Program-made: the position numbers and the translations under genes
Notes under the pieces: model-generated
Told to the model about the DNA's origin: nothing
The model's database searches: none
The model's input: only the letters and a program-made list of their open reading frames with translations
Source: an uncultured Varibaculum sp.
Lineage (GTDB): Bacteria > Actinomycetota > Actinomycetes > Actinomycetales > Actinomycetaceae
Assembly: GCA_947255165.1 (NCBI GenBank)
Contig: CAMYFZ010000029.1
Coordinates: forward strand, 1 to 21,132
Reading direction: 5' to 3'
DNA length: 21,132 nt
In this document: positions 7,471 through 15,276 of the stretch, piece by piece
Layout of the letters: every line of letters starts with the position of its first letter
How positions within the stretch are numbered: position 1 is the stretch's first letter

Positions 7471-9768
7471 CTAGTCGAGGTAGTCGCGAAGCACCTGGCT
7501 ACGGGAGGGGTGACGCAACTTCGACATAGTTTTAGATTCAATCTGGCGGATACGTTCGCGAGTAACCCCATAAACTTTGCCGATCTCATCCAAGGTTTTC
7601 GCCTGGCCGTCACCCAAACCGAAACGCATCGACACTACCCCGGCTTCCCGCTCTGACAGGGTGTCGAGGACGCTGCGCAACTGTTCTTGCAGGAGGGTAA
7701 AGCTGACCGCATCGGCGGGTACTACCGCCTCGGAGTCCTCGATCAGATCCCCAAATTCGCTGTCACCGTCCTCCCCCAAAGGCGTGTGCAAAGAAATCGG
7801 TTCCCGACCGTACTTTTGCACTTCCACCACTTTTTCAGGCGTCATATCCAGCTCTTTAGCGAGCTCCTCGGGAGTAGGTTCGCGCCCCAGATCCTGCAGC
7901 ATCTGCCGCTGTACCCGGGCCAGCTTGTTGATTACCTCGACCATGTGAACCGGGATGCGGATAGTGCGGGCCTGATCGGCCATCGCACGGGTAATCGCCT
8001 GGCGAATCCACCAGGTGGCGTAGGTAGAGAACTTATAGCCTTTGGTGTAGTCGAATTTTTCGACTGCCCGGATTAGCCCCAAGTTCCCCTCTTGAATCAA
8101 ATCCAAGAACAGCATTCCCCGTCCGGTGTAGCGCTTCGCTAGCGATACCACTAGCCGCAAGTTAGCTTCTAGCAGGTGATTCTTGGCATGCTGACCATCG
8201 ATCGCCAAAGAATGCAGATCCCGGCGCATCTTAGAAGTCAGGTTTTCCGATTCAGTTTCTAACTTATGCTGGGCAAAAAGACCGGCCTCAATGCGCCGTG
8301 CCAAATCTACCTCTTCTGCCGCGTTTAGCAGCGCAACTTTACCGATCTGTTTCAGGTAGTCCTTTACCGGATCGGCGGTTGCACCTGCGACCGTGACTCG
8401 CTGTGCCGGCTCATCGGTTTCATCAGAATCAGAAACGGTGAAGGAATTGCCTTTTTTCTTCCCCTTCGCATTGGCTTTTGCCTGAGCAATCGCCTTATTT
8501 AAGCCCTCGATCGCATTGGCGGAAGCAGGTTCCTCTGCTTCCTCTTCTTCCTCATCCTCGTCTTCTTCGGGTTCGCGATCTTCACCGTGCTTTTCATCGT
8601 CCTCTTCATCCTCATCGCTATCAGCTAGCTCCGATTCGAGGTCGATTTCTTCTGCGTCGCTGAGATCCTCTTCGCCCGGCTCTACCCCGTCCTCATCAAG
8701 CTGGGCATCTTTTGCCGCTAGTTCTTGATCATCACCTGCAAGAGTGCTCTCAGTTTCCTTTTTTGTTGCTTCCTTTGCCTCTTCTGCGCTGGTTTTCTTG
8801 ACTGCTGGTTTCTTAGCGGCAGCTGTCTTCTTTGCAGCGCTAGTCTTGCTGGAAGCAGTAGTTTTCTTGGCAGCAGTCTTCTTAGCTGCCGGTTTCTTAG
8901 CTGTTGATTTAGCCTCGGTTTCTTTAGCCTTCTCCGAAGCCTTAGCAGCGGTCTTAGGCGCAGCCTTGGCCGCCGCAGCAGCCTTGGCAGTGCTGGTCTT
9001 CTTGGCAGCAGTCTTTTTCGCGGCAGGAGTCTTCTTAGCCGCTGGTTTGGAGGCTGCGGTCTTGGCGGTAGTTTCGGCCTTTGTCGAAGCCTTGGAGGCA
9101 GTCTTAGGAGCCGCTTTAGCGTTGACAGTAGTGGTTTTCTTAGCTGCAGTAGTCTTTTTGGCGGTGGTAGCCTTGGTGGCCGTCGCGGCCTTCTTAGTCG
9201 CCGTAGTCTTCTTGGCAGGAACCTTGGCCGCTGTTGTCTTCTTGGCAGCAGTAGTAGTCTTCTTGGCAGCACCGGTCTTGCTGGCCGCCGCAGTTTTCTT
9301 AGCCGCCGTGGTCTTCTTGGCAGGAGCCTTGGCCGCTGTTGTCTTCTTGGCGGTAGTTTTTGCCGCCGCAGCGTTCTTGGTGGCAGTTTTTGCCGCCGCA
9401 GTCTTCTTGGCAGCAGTAGCAGTCTTCTTGGCGGCACCGGTCTTGCTAGCCGTCGCAGGTTTCTTAGTTGCCGTCTTCGTGGCAGTCTTACTGGCCGCCG
9501 TTGTCTTCTTAGTAGCGGCAGCCTTCTTGGCAGGAGTCTTGGCAGCTGCCGTCTTCTTGGTGGCAGTTTTTGCCGCTGCTGTCTTCTTAGTAGCAGCAGT
9601 CTTCTTGGCGGTAGTCTTCGCCGCTGCTGTTTTCTTTGCCGCCACCGTCTTGCCAGTGGTCTTCTTGGCAGTGCTTTTAGCGGTCTTCTTATTAGCAGAT
9701 TTTCCGGCGGTAGTAGCCTTCGAGGAAGTTTTCGCGCTAGATTCAGATTGAGCAGGTTGAGGAGTCAC
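7471..9768 (-). CDS. rpoD: Primary sigma factor RpoD/SigA with long Lys/Ala-rich N-terminal extension
   Basis: 765 residues. The last 300 (466-765) are a complete sigma-70: region 1.2 ([16 protein letters not shown]), region 2 ([20 protein letters not shown], then [18 protein letters not shown] for -10 recognition and melting), region 3 ([20 protein letters not shown]) and region 4 with a helix-turn-helix for the -35 ([20 protein letters not shown]). It directs RNA polymerase to housekeeping promoters. The first 465 residues are unusual: 14-325 consist almost only of Lys, Ala and Thr (repeated AAKKT-type units, histone H1-like), and about 326-415 are strongly acidic with Asp/Glu runs. Extensions occur in other actinobacterial primary sigma factors, but this one exceeds the catalytic part in length. 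The GTG start at 9768 has AGGAAAGG about 5 nt upstream. This gene belongs with the minus-strand zinc protein and parE genes. Confidence 0.95.
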   Translation of the reverse strand: MTPQPAQSESSAKTSSKATTAGKSANKKTAKSTAKKTTGKTVAAKKTAAAKTTAKKTAATKKTAAAKTATKKTAAAKTPAKKAAATKKTTAASKTATKTATKKPATASKTGAAKKTATAAKKTAAAKTATKNAAAAKTTAKKTTAAKAPAKKTTAAKKTAAASKTGAAKKTTTAAKKTTAAKVPAKKTTATKKAATATKATTAKKTTAAKKTTTVNAKAAPKTASKASTKAETTAKTAASKPAAKKTPAAKKTAAKKTSTAKAAAAAKAAPKTAAKASEKAKETEAKSTAKKPAAKKTAAKKTTASSKTSAAKKTAAAKKPAVKKTSAEEAKEATKKETESTLAGDDQELAAKDAQLDEDGVEPGEEDLSDAEEIDLESELADSDEDEEDDEKHGEDREPEEDEDEEEEEAEEPASANAIEGLNKAIAQAKANAKGKKKGNSFTVSDSDETDEPAQRVTVAGATADPVKDYLKQIGKVALLNAAEEVDLARRIEAGLFAQHKLETESENLTSKMRRDLHSLAIDGQHAKNHLLEANLRLVVSLAKRYTGRGMLFLDLIQEGNLGLIRAVEKFDYTKGYKFSTYATWWIRQAITRAMADQARTIRIPVHMVEVINKLARVQRQMLQDLGREPTPEELAKELDMTPEKVVEVQKYGREPISLHTPLGEDGDSEFGDLIEDSEAVVPADAVSFTLLQEQLRSVLDTLSEREAGVVSMRFGLGDGQAKTLDEIGKVYGVTRERIRQIESKTMSKLRHPSRSQVLRDYLD
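8794..9729 (-). repeat. Degenerate repeats encoding the Lys/Ala/Thr-rich part of RpoD
   Basis: About 310 codons built from GCN-AAG-AAG-ACN units. A longer-period copy is also visible: the ACCGGTCTTG block encoding SKTGAAKKT occurs at 9271 and 9436 on the plus strand, 165 nt (55 codons) apart, with similar sequence around both. This points to growth by in-frame internal duplication. The composition leaves other frames open, producing long spurious ORFs. Confidence 0.85.
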
Positions 9769-9814
9769 AGCGACCTTTCCTGATTTCTAAACGATTTCAT
9801 AGAGAATGCTCAAT

Positions 9815-9824
9815 AATTATAATT
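9815..9824. promoter_or_regulatory. Candidate shared -10 region between rpoD and the polyprenyl synthase gene
   Basis: AATTATAATT is a perfect palindrome that contains TATAAT on both strands (9818-9823 plus, 9821-9816 minus), placed between the divergent genes. It would give leaders of about 40 nt for rpoD and about 75 nt for the synthase. The -35 boxes on both sides are weak, so this is a tentative call. Confidence 0.4.
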
Positions 9825-9905
9825 CAATACCACACCTTCTAGCACAAATCCAGGTCGATTTTCGCGGCTAGAGGAGAGCTTAAGAGGAAAGAGAGTAAGC
9901 AAGCG

Positions 9906-10976
9906 ATGCCCACTGCACAGGATTTTCCCACCCAGATTGACGAATTATTGCCGCAGGCTTGGAAAACCGGGGTATCTCTCTGGCGTGACCTGGAGGGATT
10001 CGAAGAATTATTCCAAGTGGGATTAGCGGCTCTTTCCGGAGGTAAACGCACCCGAGCTCTCCTCGCCCACACCGGGTGGACAACTATCACCGCGAGCACC
10101 TCTACCCCACCAAAATCGGTTTTTGACCTAGGGGTAGCTCTAGAGATTTATCAAGCTAGCGCCCTGGTACATGACGATATTATTGATAACTCCCCGCTGC
10201 GACGCGGTAAAGATGCCGCCCATATTCATTTCTCTAAGCAGCATCTGTCTGGGCAGCGCCGCGGTGACAATCAGGAATACGGACGGCTCGCGGGAATCCT
10301 CTTAGGAGATCTGCTACTAGCGGTTGCCGACCAGTGCGCTTTCGAGGTATCCGCCAGCGCTAAAGATCCTGAAGCTTTCTTCACTAACTGGACTGAAATG
10401 ACCCGGGAAGTGGCCGCCGGGCAATATCTGGATTTGCGGCTAGAAACTGATGAGCTTGATCCCGCAGCGGCGCGGGAACGAATTTTGACGGTTATTCGCC
10501 ACAAATCTGGCCGTTATTCGGTTGCTCACCCCCTCACTTTAGGTGCGCGCCTAGCCGGTGCCAGCACCAGCCAACTGAAAACCTTGTTCGCGATTGGGGA
10601 ATATTGGGGCATCGCCTTTCAACTTTGCGATGATGAACTCGGAGTTTTTGGCGACCCTAAACAAACAGGTAAACCCGCAGGTGGAGATCTAACTGAGGGA
10701 AAGAAAACGGTGCTCTGGTCCCTAGCGGAGCAGTTGCTGAGCGATTCCGCCCGCGAGGGGCTACATTATGTTTTCGGTAATCGGGCAGCCACTGCCGGGC
10801 AGATTTCGGCGGTAACCGAAGCCTTAAATGAGCAGGGGGTAAAAGAGCGGCACCGCCAGCTAATCGCAGAATACGCTGCTAAAGGTGACGCCTTAGTAGC
10901 AAATGGCGATTTCGATGAGCGGGGACGCGAGGCACTTTTGCAGCTGGGACGCTCTCTAGTTGAGCGAGATTCCTAA
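9906..10976 (+). CDS. Polyprenyl diphosphate synthase (IdsA-like, trans-isoprenyl type)
   Basis: 356 residues, normal for the family. It condenses isopentenyl diphosphate with allylic diphosphates to make geranylgeranyl- or longer-chain diphosphates for quinones, carotenoids or other isoprenoids, in the cytoplasm. Seen in order: GGKRTR (45-50) for isopentenyl diphosphate binding, first Asp-rich motif ALVHDDIIDNSPLRRG (DDIID at 90-94), GILLGDLLLA (130-139), and second Asp-rich motif QLCDDELGVFGD (239-250) followed by KPAGGDLTEGKKT. The second motif is DDELG rather than the commoner DDILD. Chain length cannot be read with confidence. Context (Rv2175c-type regulator and PknL-like kinase next door) matches M. 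tuberculosis idsA2. The ATG start follows a purine-rich AGAGGAAAGAGAG with long spacing. It converges on the next gene with only 10 nt between the stops. Confidence 0.88.
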   Translation: MPTAQDFPTQIDELLPQAWKTGVSLWRDLEGFEELFQVGLAALSGGKRTRALLAHTGWTTITASTSTPPKSVFDLGVALEIYQASALVHDDIIDNSPLRRGKDAAHIHFSKQHLSGQRRGDNQEYGRLAGILLGDLLLAVADQCAFEVSASAKDPEAFFTNWTEMTREVAAGQYLDLRLETDELDPAAARERILTVIRHKSGRYSVAHPLTLGARLAGASTSQLKTLFAIGEYWGIAFQLCDDELGVFGDPKQTGKPAGGDLTEGKKTVLWSLAEQLLSDSAREGLHYVFGNRAATAGQISAVTEALNEQGVKERHRQLIAEYAAKGDALVANGDFDERGREALLQLGRSLVERDS

Positions 10977-10986
10977 GGGCCTTGCC

Positions 10987-11328
10987 CTAGAGAGCTTGCA
11001 TCGCGGCCACCGCGTTAACCTTGCTGTGCGTGCCGGCACGCAATAGGTCTAGGGGGCGCTGGTCAGCCAGTAGAGGCTGGGGCGACAACACCCAGTCGGT
11101 TGCCTGTTGAGTAGTAAAACCCCCGTCTAGCAAGGTGAGCATAGTTCCTGGCAAACGCTCGATTAAGGTCCATCCCTCGGGGGTGTCCAGCAGCGAGTCG
11201 GCTACTACCTGTAGTTTTTCCTGCTCATCCGGTAATGCAAGCAGGCGATGCTCATTTAGGAGGCGGTGGACGCGGGTAACTTTTACCCCGAGGCGCTCGG
11301 CGGCTTCCGCGAAACTGATCATATCCAT
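10987..11328 (-). CDS. Rv2175c-type winged-helix DNA-binding protein
   Basis: 113 residues. The N-terminus MISFAEAAERLGVKVTRVHR is a helix-turn-helix like those of excisionase/MerR-type folds, and the C-terminal part (PGTMLTLLDGGFTTQQATDW and so on) matches the domain typical of the Rv2175c family as I know it. In M. tuberculosis the homologue is encoded next to pknL and is a substrate of that kinase; here the gene is divergent from a PknL-like kinase gene, which supports the assignment. An in-frame TAG lies three codons before the ATG, so no N-terminal tail precedes the winged helix. TAGGCT ends 6 nt before the ATG, so the mRNA is probably leaderless. The target DNA is unknown. Confidence 0.82.
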   Translation of the reverse strand: MDMISFAEAAERLGVKVTRVHRLLNEHRLLALPDEQEKLQVVADSLLDTPEGWTLIERLPGTMLTLLDGGFTTQQATDWVLSPQPLLADQRPLDLLRAGTHSKVNAVAAMQAL

Positions 11329-11334
11329 GTTCTT

Positions 11335-11340
11335 AGCCTA
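11335..11340 (-). promoter_or_regulatory. Candidate -10 (TAGGCT) for a leaderless Rv2175c-type mRNA
   Basis: On the minus strand TAGGCT is followed by AAGAAC and then ATG, the spacing expected when transcription begins at the start codon. No Shine-Dalgarno sequence is present. No good -35 is visible. Confidence 0.5.
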
Positions 11341-11400
11341 TCCGAGAGGGCAAGCCAGCTCCTATCCGCGCCGCTTCGCGGTAATGGAGCCAGCTCCCGC

Positions 11401-11406
11401 TAGGAT
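11401..11406 (+). promoter_or_regulatory. Candidate -10 (TAGGAT) for a leaderless kinase mRNA
   Basis: TAGGAT is followed by TGCCTT and then ATG at 11413, so the transcript would start at the initiator codon. AGGA inside the same hexamer could alternatively serve as a weak Shine-Dalgarno. The divergent -10 of the neighbour lies about 60 bp away, so the two promoters may be co-regulated. Confidence 0.5.
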
Positions 11407-11412
11407 TGCCTT

Positions 11413-13524
11413 ATGAGAATCGATCCGGAAGCTAAAGGACGCGCCAGCGACACCCCGCAGGATTCGTCTATTCCCCACGCCAAGGGTAAAAATACCGGGC
11501 AGATTCCGGACGGAGAGCAAAGCGTTACCAGTGAAGACCAGATGCTAAAACGCCTGATCGATGGACGCTACCGCATCGTGAAGATCATCGATACCGGGGG
11601 GATGGCCAGCGTTTACCGGGCCCACGATGAACGCTTAGGGCGCGATGTAGCCCTAAAAATTATGCATCCTCATTTAGCGAATACCGCTTCCCTAGTGGAA
11701 CGCTTCGAAGCGGAAGCCCGCTCTGCGGCCCGCCTGATGCATCCGGCAATTGTACAGATTTTTGATCAGGGAACTTGGCGACGCCGCCCCTACCTGGTGA
11801 TGGAGTTTATCAACGGCTCCAACTTGCGACAGGTTCTTTCCAAAGAAGGCACCTTACCGCTGGGGCGCGCCCTTAAAATCACGGAACAGGTTTTACAAGC
11901 TCTGCAGGCTGCCCATGAAATGCAGATTATTCACCGGGATATTAAACCGGAAAACATTCTGCTAACCCCCTCGGGACAGGTAAAAGTGGCGGATTTTGGG
12001 CTCGCCCACGCGGTGAATCAAGCTACCGGCACCACTACCGGATCGGTGATGGGGACGGTTACCTATCTGGCTCCGGAACTGATTTCCGAGACTACTTCGG
12101 ATGCCCGCTGCGATGTTTATTCCGTGGGAATCATGGCATACGAGCTGATCAGCGGGGTACCTCCTTTCCAAGGAGATACCGCGATTCGCACTGCCTGGCA
12201 ACACGTAAGCGAGGACGTACCTCCCCTGTCCGATTCGGTACCTTGGATTCCGAGCGAGGTTGATGACTTAATTGCGGCGCTGACCGCTCGCAATGCCCAG
12301 GATCGGCCTACTGATGCCGGTGCGGCTCTGCAACTGGTACGGGCGGTATCGGATTGCCTTAGTCCCGAGCTTTGTAAGCGTCAAGCTGAACGTCCGGCAA
12401 ATGCTCCGCAAGAAAAAGAAACTGAACGTACCCCGCTGGGGAAAGGGGGCACCGCCCGGCTACCGGTCTTGCCGGTTGCCTCCCCGCAGGTCCCCTCGGC
12501 CCCACGTCGTCCTCACAGCTCCCCTCCTAGCACTGATTATTCCGCTCCAACGGTTACTTCCCACCCCGGAAAATCGGTATCTATGGTCGAAGCTGCAGAC
12601 GCCATCCCTTCCCCGACACCCACTCCCGGGCACGGAAAGAAGAAACGCTGGATAGCAGCAGTTATCACCCTTATATTCGTGCTGGTGGCGGCAGTGGCAG
12701 GCTGGTATTTCACCCTGGGACCAGGAGGGCGAGTAACAGTACCTAACGTCGAGGGTAAAACTGTCGCCCAGGCCAGAACCCTGCTAATAAAAGCTCACTT
12801 CAAAGTGGATACCAAGCGAGAGTACTCCGACACTATCGCTGCCGGAAAAGCCACTCGCACCGACCCGAAGGCCGGGGACAAGGCCAAAAAGAATTCACTG
12901 GTGAAACTGTATATTTCCCGGGGAATTGAATATGTGAAAGTGCCAGATCTTGCGGGTAAGGAGGGTGCTCAGGCGGGCAGACTCCTCAAAGAAGCCAAAT
13001 TGAAACTAGCTTCCACCAGCGAGGAATACTCTGACGAGGTAGAAAAAGGGAAAATCATAGCTACCGTTCCGCAAGCCGGAACCACTTTGCGCCATCACAG
13101 CGGGGTGAAGGTAACCATTTCGAAAGGTAAAGAGCCGATCACCCTACCTAATTTCACGGGGAAAACTGAAGAAGAGGTTACGAAAACCTTGACTGAACTC
13201 AAACTAGAGTTGGAAAAAACTACCGAGTTTTCTGATTCGGTACCTCGGGGGCAGGTCATCGGACAAGAACCGGCACCGGGAACTACCGTTTACCATCACG
13301 ACCGGGTAAAAGTGCGGATTTCGCAGGGACCAGAAATGATTGAGGTTCCCAACGTGACCGCACTGTCCATGGGAGAAGCAAAAAAGAAGTTAACGGACTT
13401 GGGTTTCCAGGTTGAGGTAAAAAAGCAGCTGCTTGGGATCGCTCCCAATCGGGTTTATTCCCAATCCCCGGGCGGGGGTACCAAGCTAAAGAGCGGCTCC
13501 ACGGTTACTTTGACCTACGTTTAG
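11413..13524 (+). CDS. pknL: Membrane serine/threonine protein kinase with four PASTA domains (PknL-like)
   Basis: 703 residues. Cytoplasmic kinase domain (about 47-315): Gly-rich loop DTGGMASVYRAHD (60-72), ATP-binding Lys82 in VALK, catalytic HRDIKPEN (Asp176), DFG (194-196) and a Thr-rich activation loop TGTTTGSVMGTVTYLAPE that is the likely autophosphorylation site. A Pro/Ser-rich linker (about 325-408) leads to KKKR, a membrane helix (about 413-431) and four extracellular PASTA repeats (about 440-504, 506-573, 575-639, 641-703), which in this family sense peptidoglycan or muropeptides. M. tuberculosis PknL lacks PASTA domains as I recall, whereas the corynebacterial one has them. The divergent Rv2175c-type neighbour favours PknL over PknB, as does the absence of rodA/pbpA genes nearby. 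All key catalytic residues are present. Confidence 0.93.
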   Translation: MRIDPEAKGRASDTPQDSSIPHAKGKNTGQIPDGEQSVTSEDQMLKRLIDGRYRIVKIIDTGGMASVYRAHDERLGRDVALKIMHPHLANTASLVERFEAEARSAARLMHPAIVQIFDQGTWRRRPYLVMEFINGSNLRQVLSKEGTLPLGRALKITEQVLQALQAAHEMQIIHRDIKPENILLTPSGQVKVADFGLAHAVNQATGTTTGSVMGTVTYLAPELISETTSDARCDVYSVGIMAYELISGVPPFQGDTAIRTAWQHVSEDVPPLSDSVPWIPSEVDDLIAALTARNAQDRPTDAGAALQLVRAVSDCLSPELCKRQAERPANAPQEKETERTPLGKGGTARLPVLPVASPQVPSAPRRPHSSPPSTDYSAPTVTSHPGKSVSMVEAADAIPSPTPTPGHGKKKRWIAAVITLIFVLVAAVAGWYFTLGPGGRVTVPNVEGKTVAQARTLLIKAHFKVDTKREYSDTIAAGKATRTDPKAGDKAKKNSLVKLYISRGIEYVKVPDLAGKEGAQAGRLLKEAKLKLASTSEEYSDEVEKGKIIATVPQAGTTLRHHSGVKVTISKGKEPITLPNFTGKTEEEVTKTLTELKLELEKTTEFSDSVPRGQVIGQEPAPGTTVYHHDRVKVRISQGPEMIEVPNVTALSMGEAKKKLTDLGFQVEVKKQLLGIAPNRVYSQSPGGGTKLKSGSTVTLTYV

Positions 13525-13599
13525 GTTAGGGCTTTTTGCAGGGCGCAACTGCCCGCCAGCCGCTAAGACTTTTCCGCTTTAAACGGCGAAGCCTCGCCC

Positions 13600-15006
13600 C
13601 TAAACCGTGTATCCCCAGGGCTCTAAAGGTTCGCGCAGGGGGTTGCCCAAAGTGTCGTGGCGTTTCTGCAGCATCTCTGCCACTTGGAACGCCAGCTCCA
13701 GGGATTGTTGGTGATTAAGCCGCGGGTCAACCAGGGTTTCGTAGCGATTCTTTAAAGAGTCCTCGGTCAGGTGCTCGCTGCCCCCAATCACTTCGGTGAC
13801 ATCGTCCCCGGTTAGTTCTACGTGGATTCCTCCTGGAATCGTCCCGGCCTCCTGGTGGGCGGTGAAGAAACTAGTTACCTCCTGCAGGATGCATTCAAAG
13901 CTGCGGGTTTTATAGCCCGAAGAAGAGGAAATAGTGTTACCGTGCATGGGATCGCACATCCAGGTGACGGGCCTGCCGTCACGTAGCTGCGCCTCCAATA
14001 GCGCCGGTAAAGCAGCCTCCAGTTCCTGTGCCCCCATCCGGGAGATAAAGGAAAGACGCCCGGGCTCGGCCTCGGGATTGAGTTTATCTTGCAGGCGCGC
14101 AAGATCATCCCCAGTGGCGTTGGGACCAATTTTTACCCCGATCGGATTGGCGACTTTCGATAGTTGCTCCACATGGGCACCATCTGCCTGCCGGGTACGC
14201 TCCCCAATCCACAGGAAATGCGCAGAAGTGTCATAGAGTTCGCCAGTGCGAGAATCTACCCTGGTCATTGCCTGCTCGTACTCTAAAAGCAACGATTCGT
14301 GGGCGCTATAGAAATCGACGGTACGCAGTTCATCGGAGCTAACCCCGGCAGCGTCCATAAAGGAGATAGCGCGATCTATATCAGCGGCTAAGGCATCAAA
14401 ACGTTTATAGGCCGGATTAGAAGTAAATCCCCGGTTCCATTCATGCACCCGATGCAAGTCGGCATAACCACCTTGGGTAAAGGCGCGGATCAGGTTCAAA
14501 GTAGTTCCCGAGCGAGTGTAGGTATCTAGCAGGCGCGCCGGATCCGGCGTGCGCGCCTCGGGGGTGAACTCGAAGGAGTTAACCGCATCCCCCCGATAGG
14601 ACGGGAGCGTAACCCCATCGCGAGTTTCGGTATCGCTGGAGCGAGGTTTGGCATACTGCCCAGCCATTCTCCCCATCTTCACGATCGGCAAAGAGGCGCC
14701 ATAGGTGAGCACAATCGCCATCTGCAAAATGGTCTGGATTTTGAGCCGCACTCGATTAGCGGTTGACTCGGCGAAAGTTTCCGCGCAATCCCCGCCGGTG
14801 AGCACGAAAGCTTTACCCTGACTGGCTTGCCCCAGTAGTTCCTTGAGGGCATCCACTTCGCCAGCAAACACCAAAGGAGGACGAGTACGCAGGTCAGCCA
14901 GCTTTTCTTGCAGGTTCTCCTGATCTGGATAATTGGGTTGCTGACTGGCCGGGTATGCCCGCCATGAATTCAGCGCTTTAGTTGTTTTCTCGTCCACGAA
15001 ATCCAC
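13600..15006 (-). CDS. aroG: 3-deoxy-7-phosphoheptulonate (DAHP) synthase, class II
   Basis: 468 residues, the usual class II length. It joins phosphoenolpyruvate and erythrose 4-phosphate in the first step of the shikimate pathway to aromatic amino acids. Metal ligands are visible as Cys74 (GGDCAE), His355 (CDPMHGNT), Glu397 (HVELTGDDVTE) and Asp428 (DPRLNHQQ). Substrate-binding GRMAGQYAKPRS (112-123) and IGERTRQADGAHVE are intact. The M. tuberculosis homologue (Rv2178c) also lies just beyond pknL. The start is uncertain: GTG 15006 has AGG directly adjacent, while an in-frame GTG at 14997 has AGGGTGGA better spaced; either gives a complete enzyme. A perfect 11-bp dyad lies 26 nt upstream of the start, suggesting control of expression. 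It converges on the kinase gene. Confidence 0.95.
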   Translation of the reverse strand: MDFVDEKTTKALNSWRAYPASQQPNYPDQENLQEKLADLRTRPPLVFAGEVDALKELLGQASQGKAFVLTGGDCAETFAESTANRVRLKIQTILQMAIVLTYGASLPIVKMGRMAGQYAKPRSSDTETRDGVTLPSYRGDAVNSFEFTPEARTPDPARLLDTYTRSGTTLNLIRAFTQGGYADLHRVHEWNRGFTSNPAYKRFDALAADIDRAISFMDAAGVSSDELRTVDFYSAHESLLLEYEQAMTRVDSRTGELYDTSAHFLWIGERTRQADGAHVEQLSKVANPIGVKIGPNATGDDLARLQDKLNPEAEPGRLSFISRMGAQELEAALPALLEAQLRDGRPVTWMCDPMHGNTISSSSGYKTRSFECILQEVTSFFTAHQEAGTIPGGIHVELTGDDVTEVIGGSEHLTEDSLKNRYETLVDPRLNHQQSLELAFQVAEMLQKRHDTLGNPLREPLEPWGYTV

Positions 15007-15021
15007 CCTAGTAAGTTTTAG

Positions 15022-15058
15022 ATTTTAAGACGAATAAGTCCGGGAGACGGACTTATTC
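15022..15058 (-). promoter_or_regulatory. Candidate aroG promoter with overlapping operator-like dyad
   Basis: GAATAAGTCCG (15032-15042), a 5-nt centre, and CGGACTTATTC (15048-15058) form a perfect 11-bp inverted repeat. TAAAAT (minus strand, 15027-15022) is a possible -10, which would put the dyad over the -35 region like a repressor site. If transcription starts further upstream, the same sequence would be an RNA stem-loop in the aroG leader; it has no T-run after it, so it is not a simple terminator. Confidence 0.5.
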
Positions 15059-15157
15059 TCTGCCTATTTCTCCTCTGTTCCCGGGCCGCAGTTTCCGGTT
15101 ATTTCTGCCTTCCAGCTCCCCGCAGGCAGCTTGGCTACCTACCCGTTGCAACTGGCG

Positions 15158-15206
15158 GTAAAAACTTCTTTGGCTCTCGCTGCTAGCCGCAGCGAGAGCC
15201 AAAGAA
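15158..15206 (-). terminator. Strong rho-independent terminator downstream of pfp
   Basis: A perfect 18-bp inverted repeat (15166-15183 with 15189-15206) and a 5-nt loop form a very stable hairpin. Read on the minus strand it is followed by GTTTTTACC. It lies 71 nt after the pfp stop codon and separates pfp from the aroG promoter region. Confidence 0.85.
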
Positions 15207-15276
15207 TTCTAGTCAACAGGTTATTTAGCGCCTCCCTACCCCACAGCTAAAAGGGGCTAGGTGCGCCAGCTAAACC

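Noticed and set aside
8718..9437. Minus-strand Arg/Pro/Leu-rich ORF of 239 residues
   Set aside because: Out-of-frame reading of the same rpoD repeats; composition is explained by the repeat and the sigma factor frame is certain.
8744..9751. Plus-strand ORF of 335 residues, Val/Phe/Leu/Ala-rich, looking like a multi-helix membrane protein
   Set aside because: It is the exact antisense of the Lys/Ala-rich part of RpoD. AAG and GCN codons read backwards give CTT and NGC, producing hydrophobic residues without stops. No start signals or family motifs.
13525..13599. Short inverted repeats between the convergent kinase and aroG genes
   Set aside because: Stems are only 4-5 bp (for example GGCGA-GGCT-TCGCC on the minus strand) with no proper T-run, so not called as a terminator.
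15230..15269. Imperfect hairpin close to the pfp stop (GCGC...CTACCCC with GGGGCTAG...GCGCC)
   Set aside because: Several mismatches and no T-run; the perfect hairpin at 15166-15206 explains termination better.
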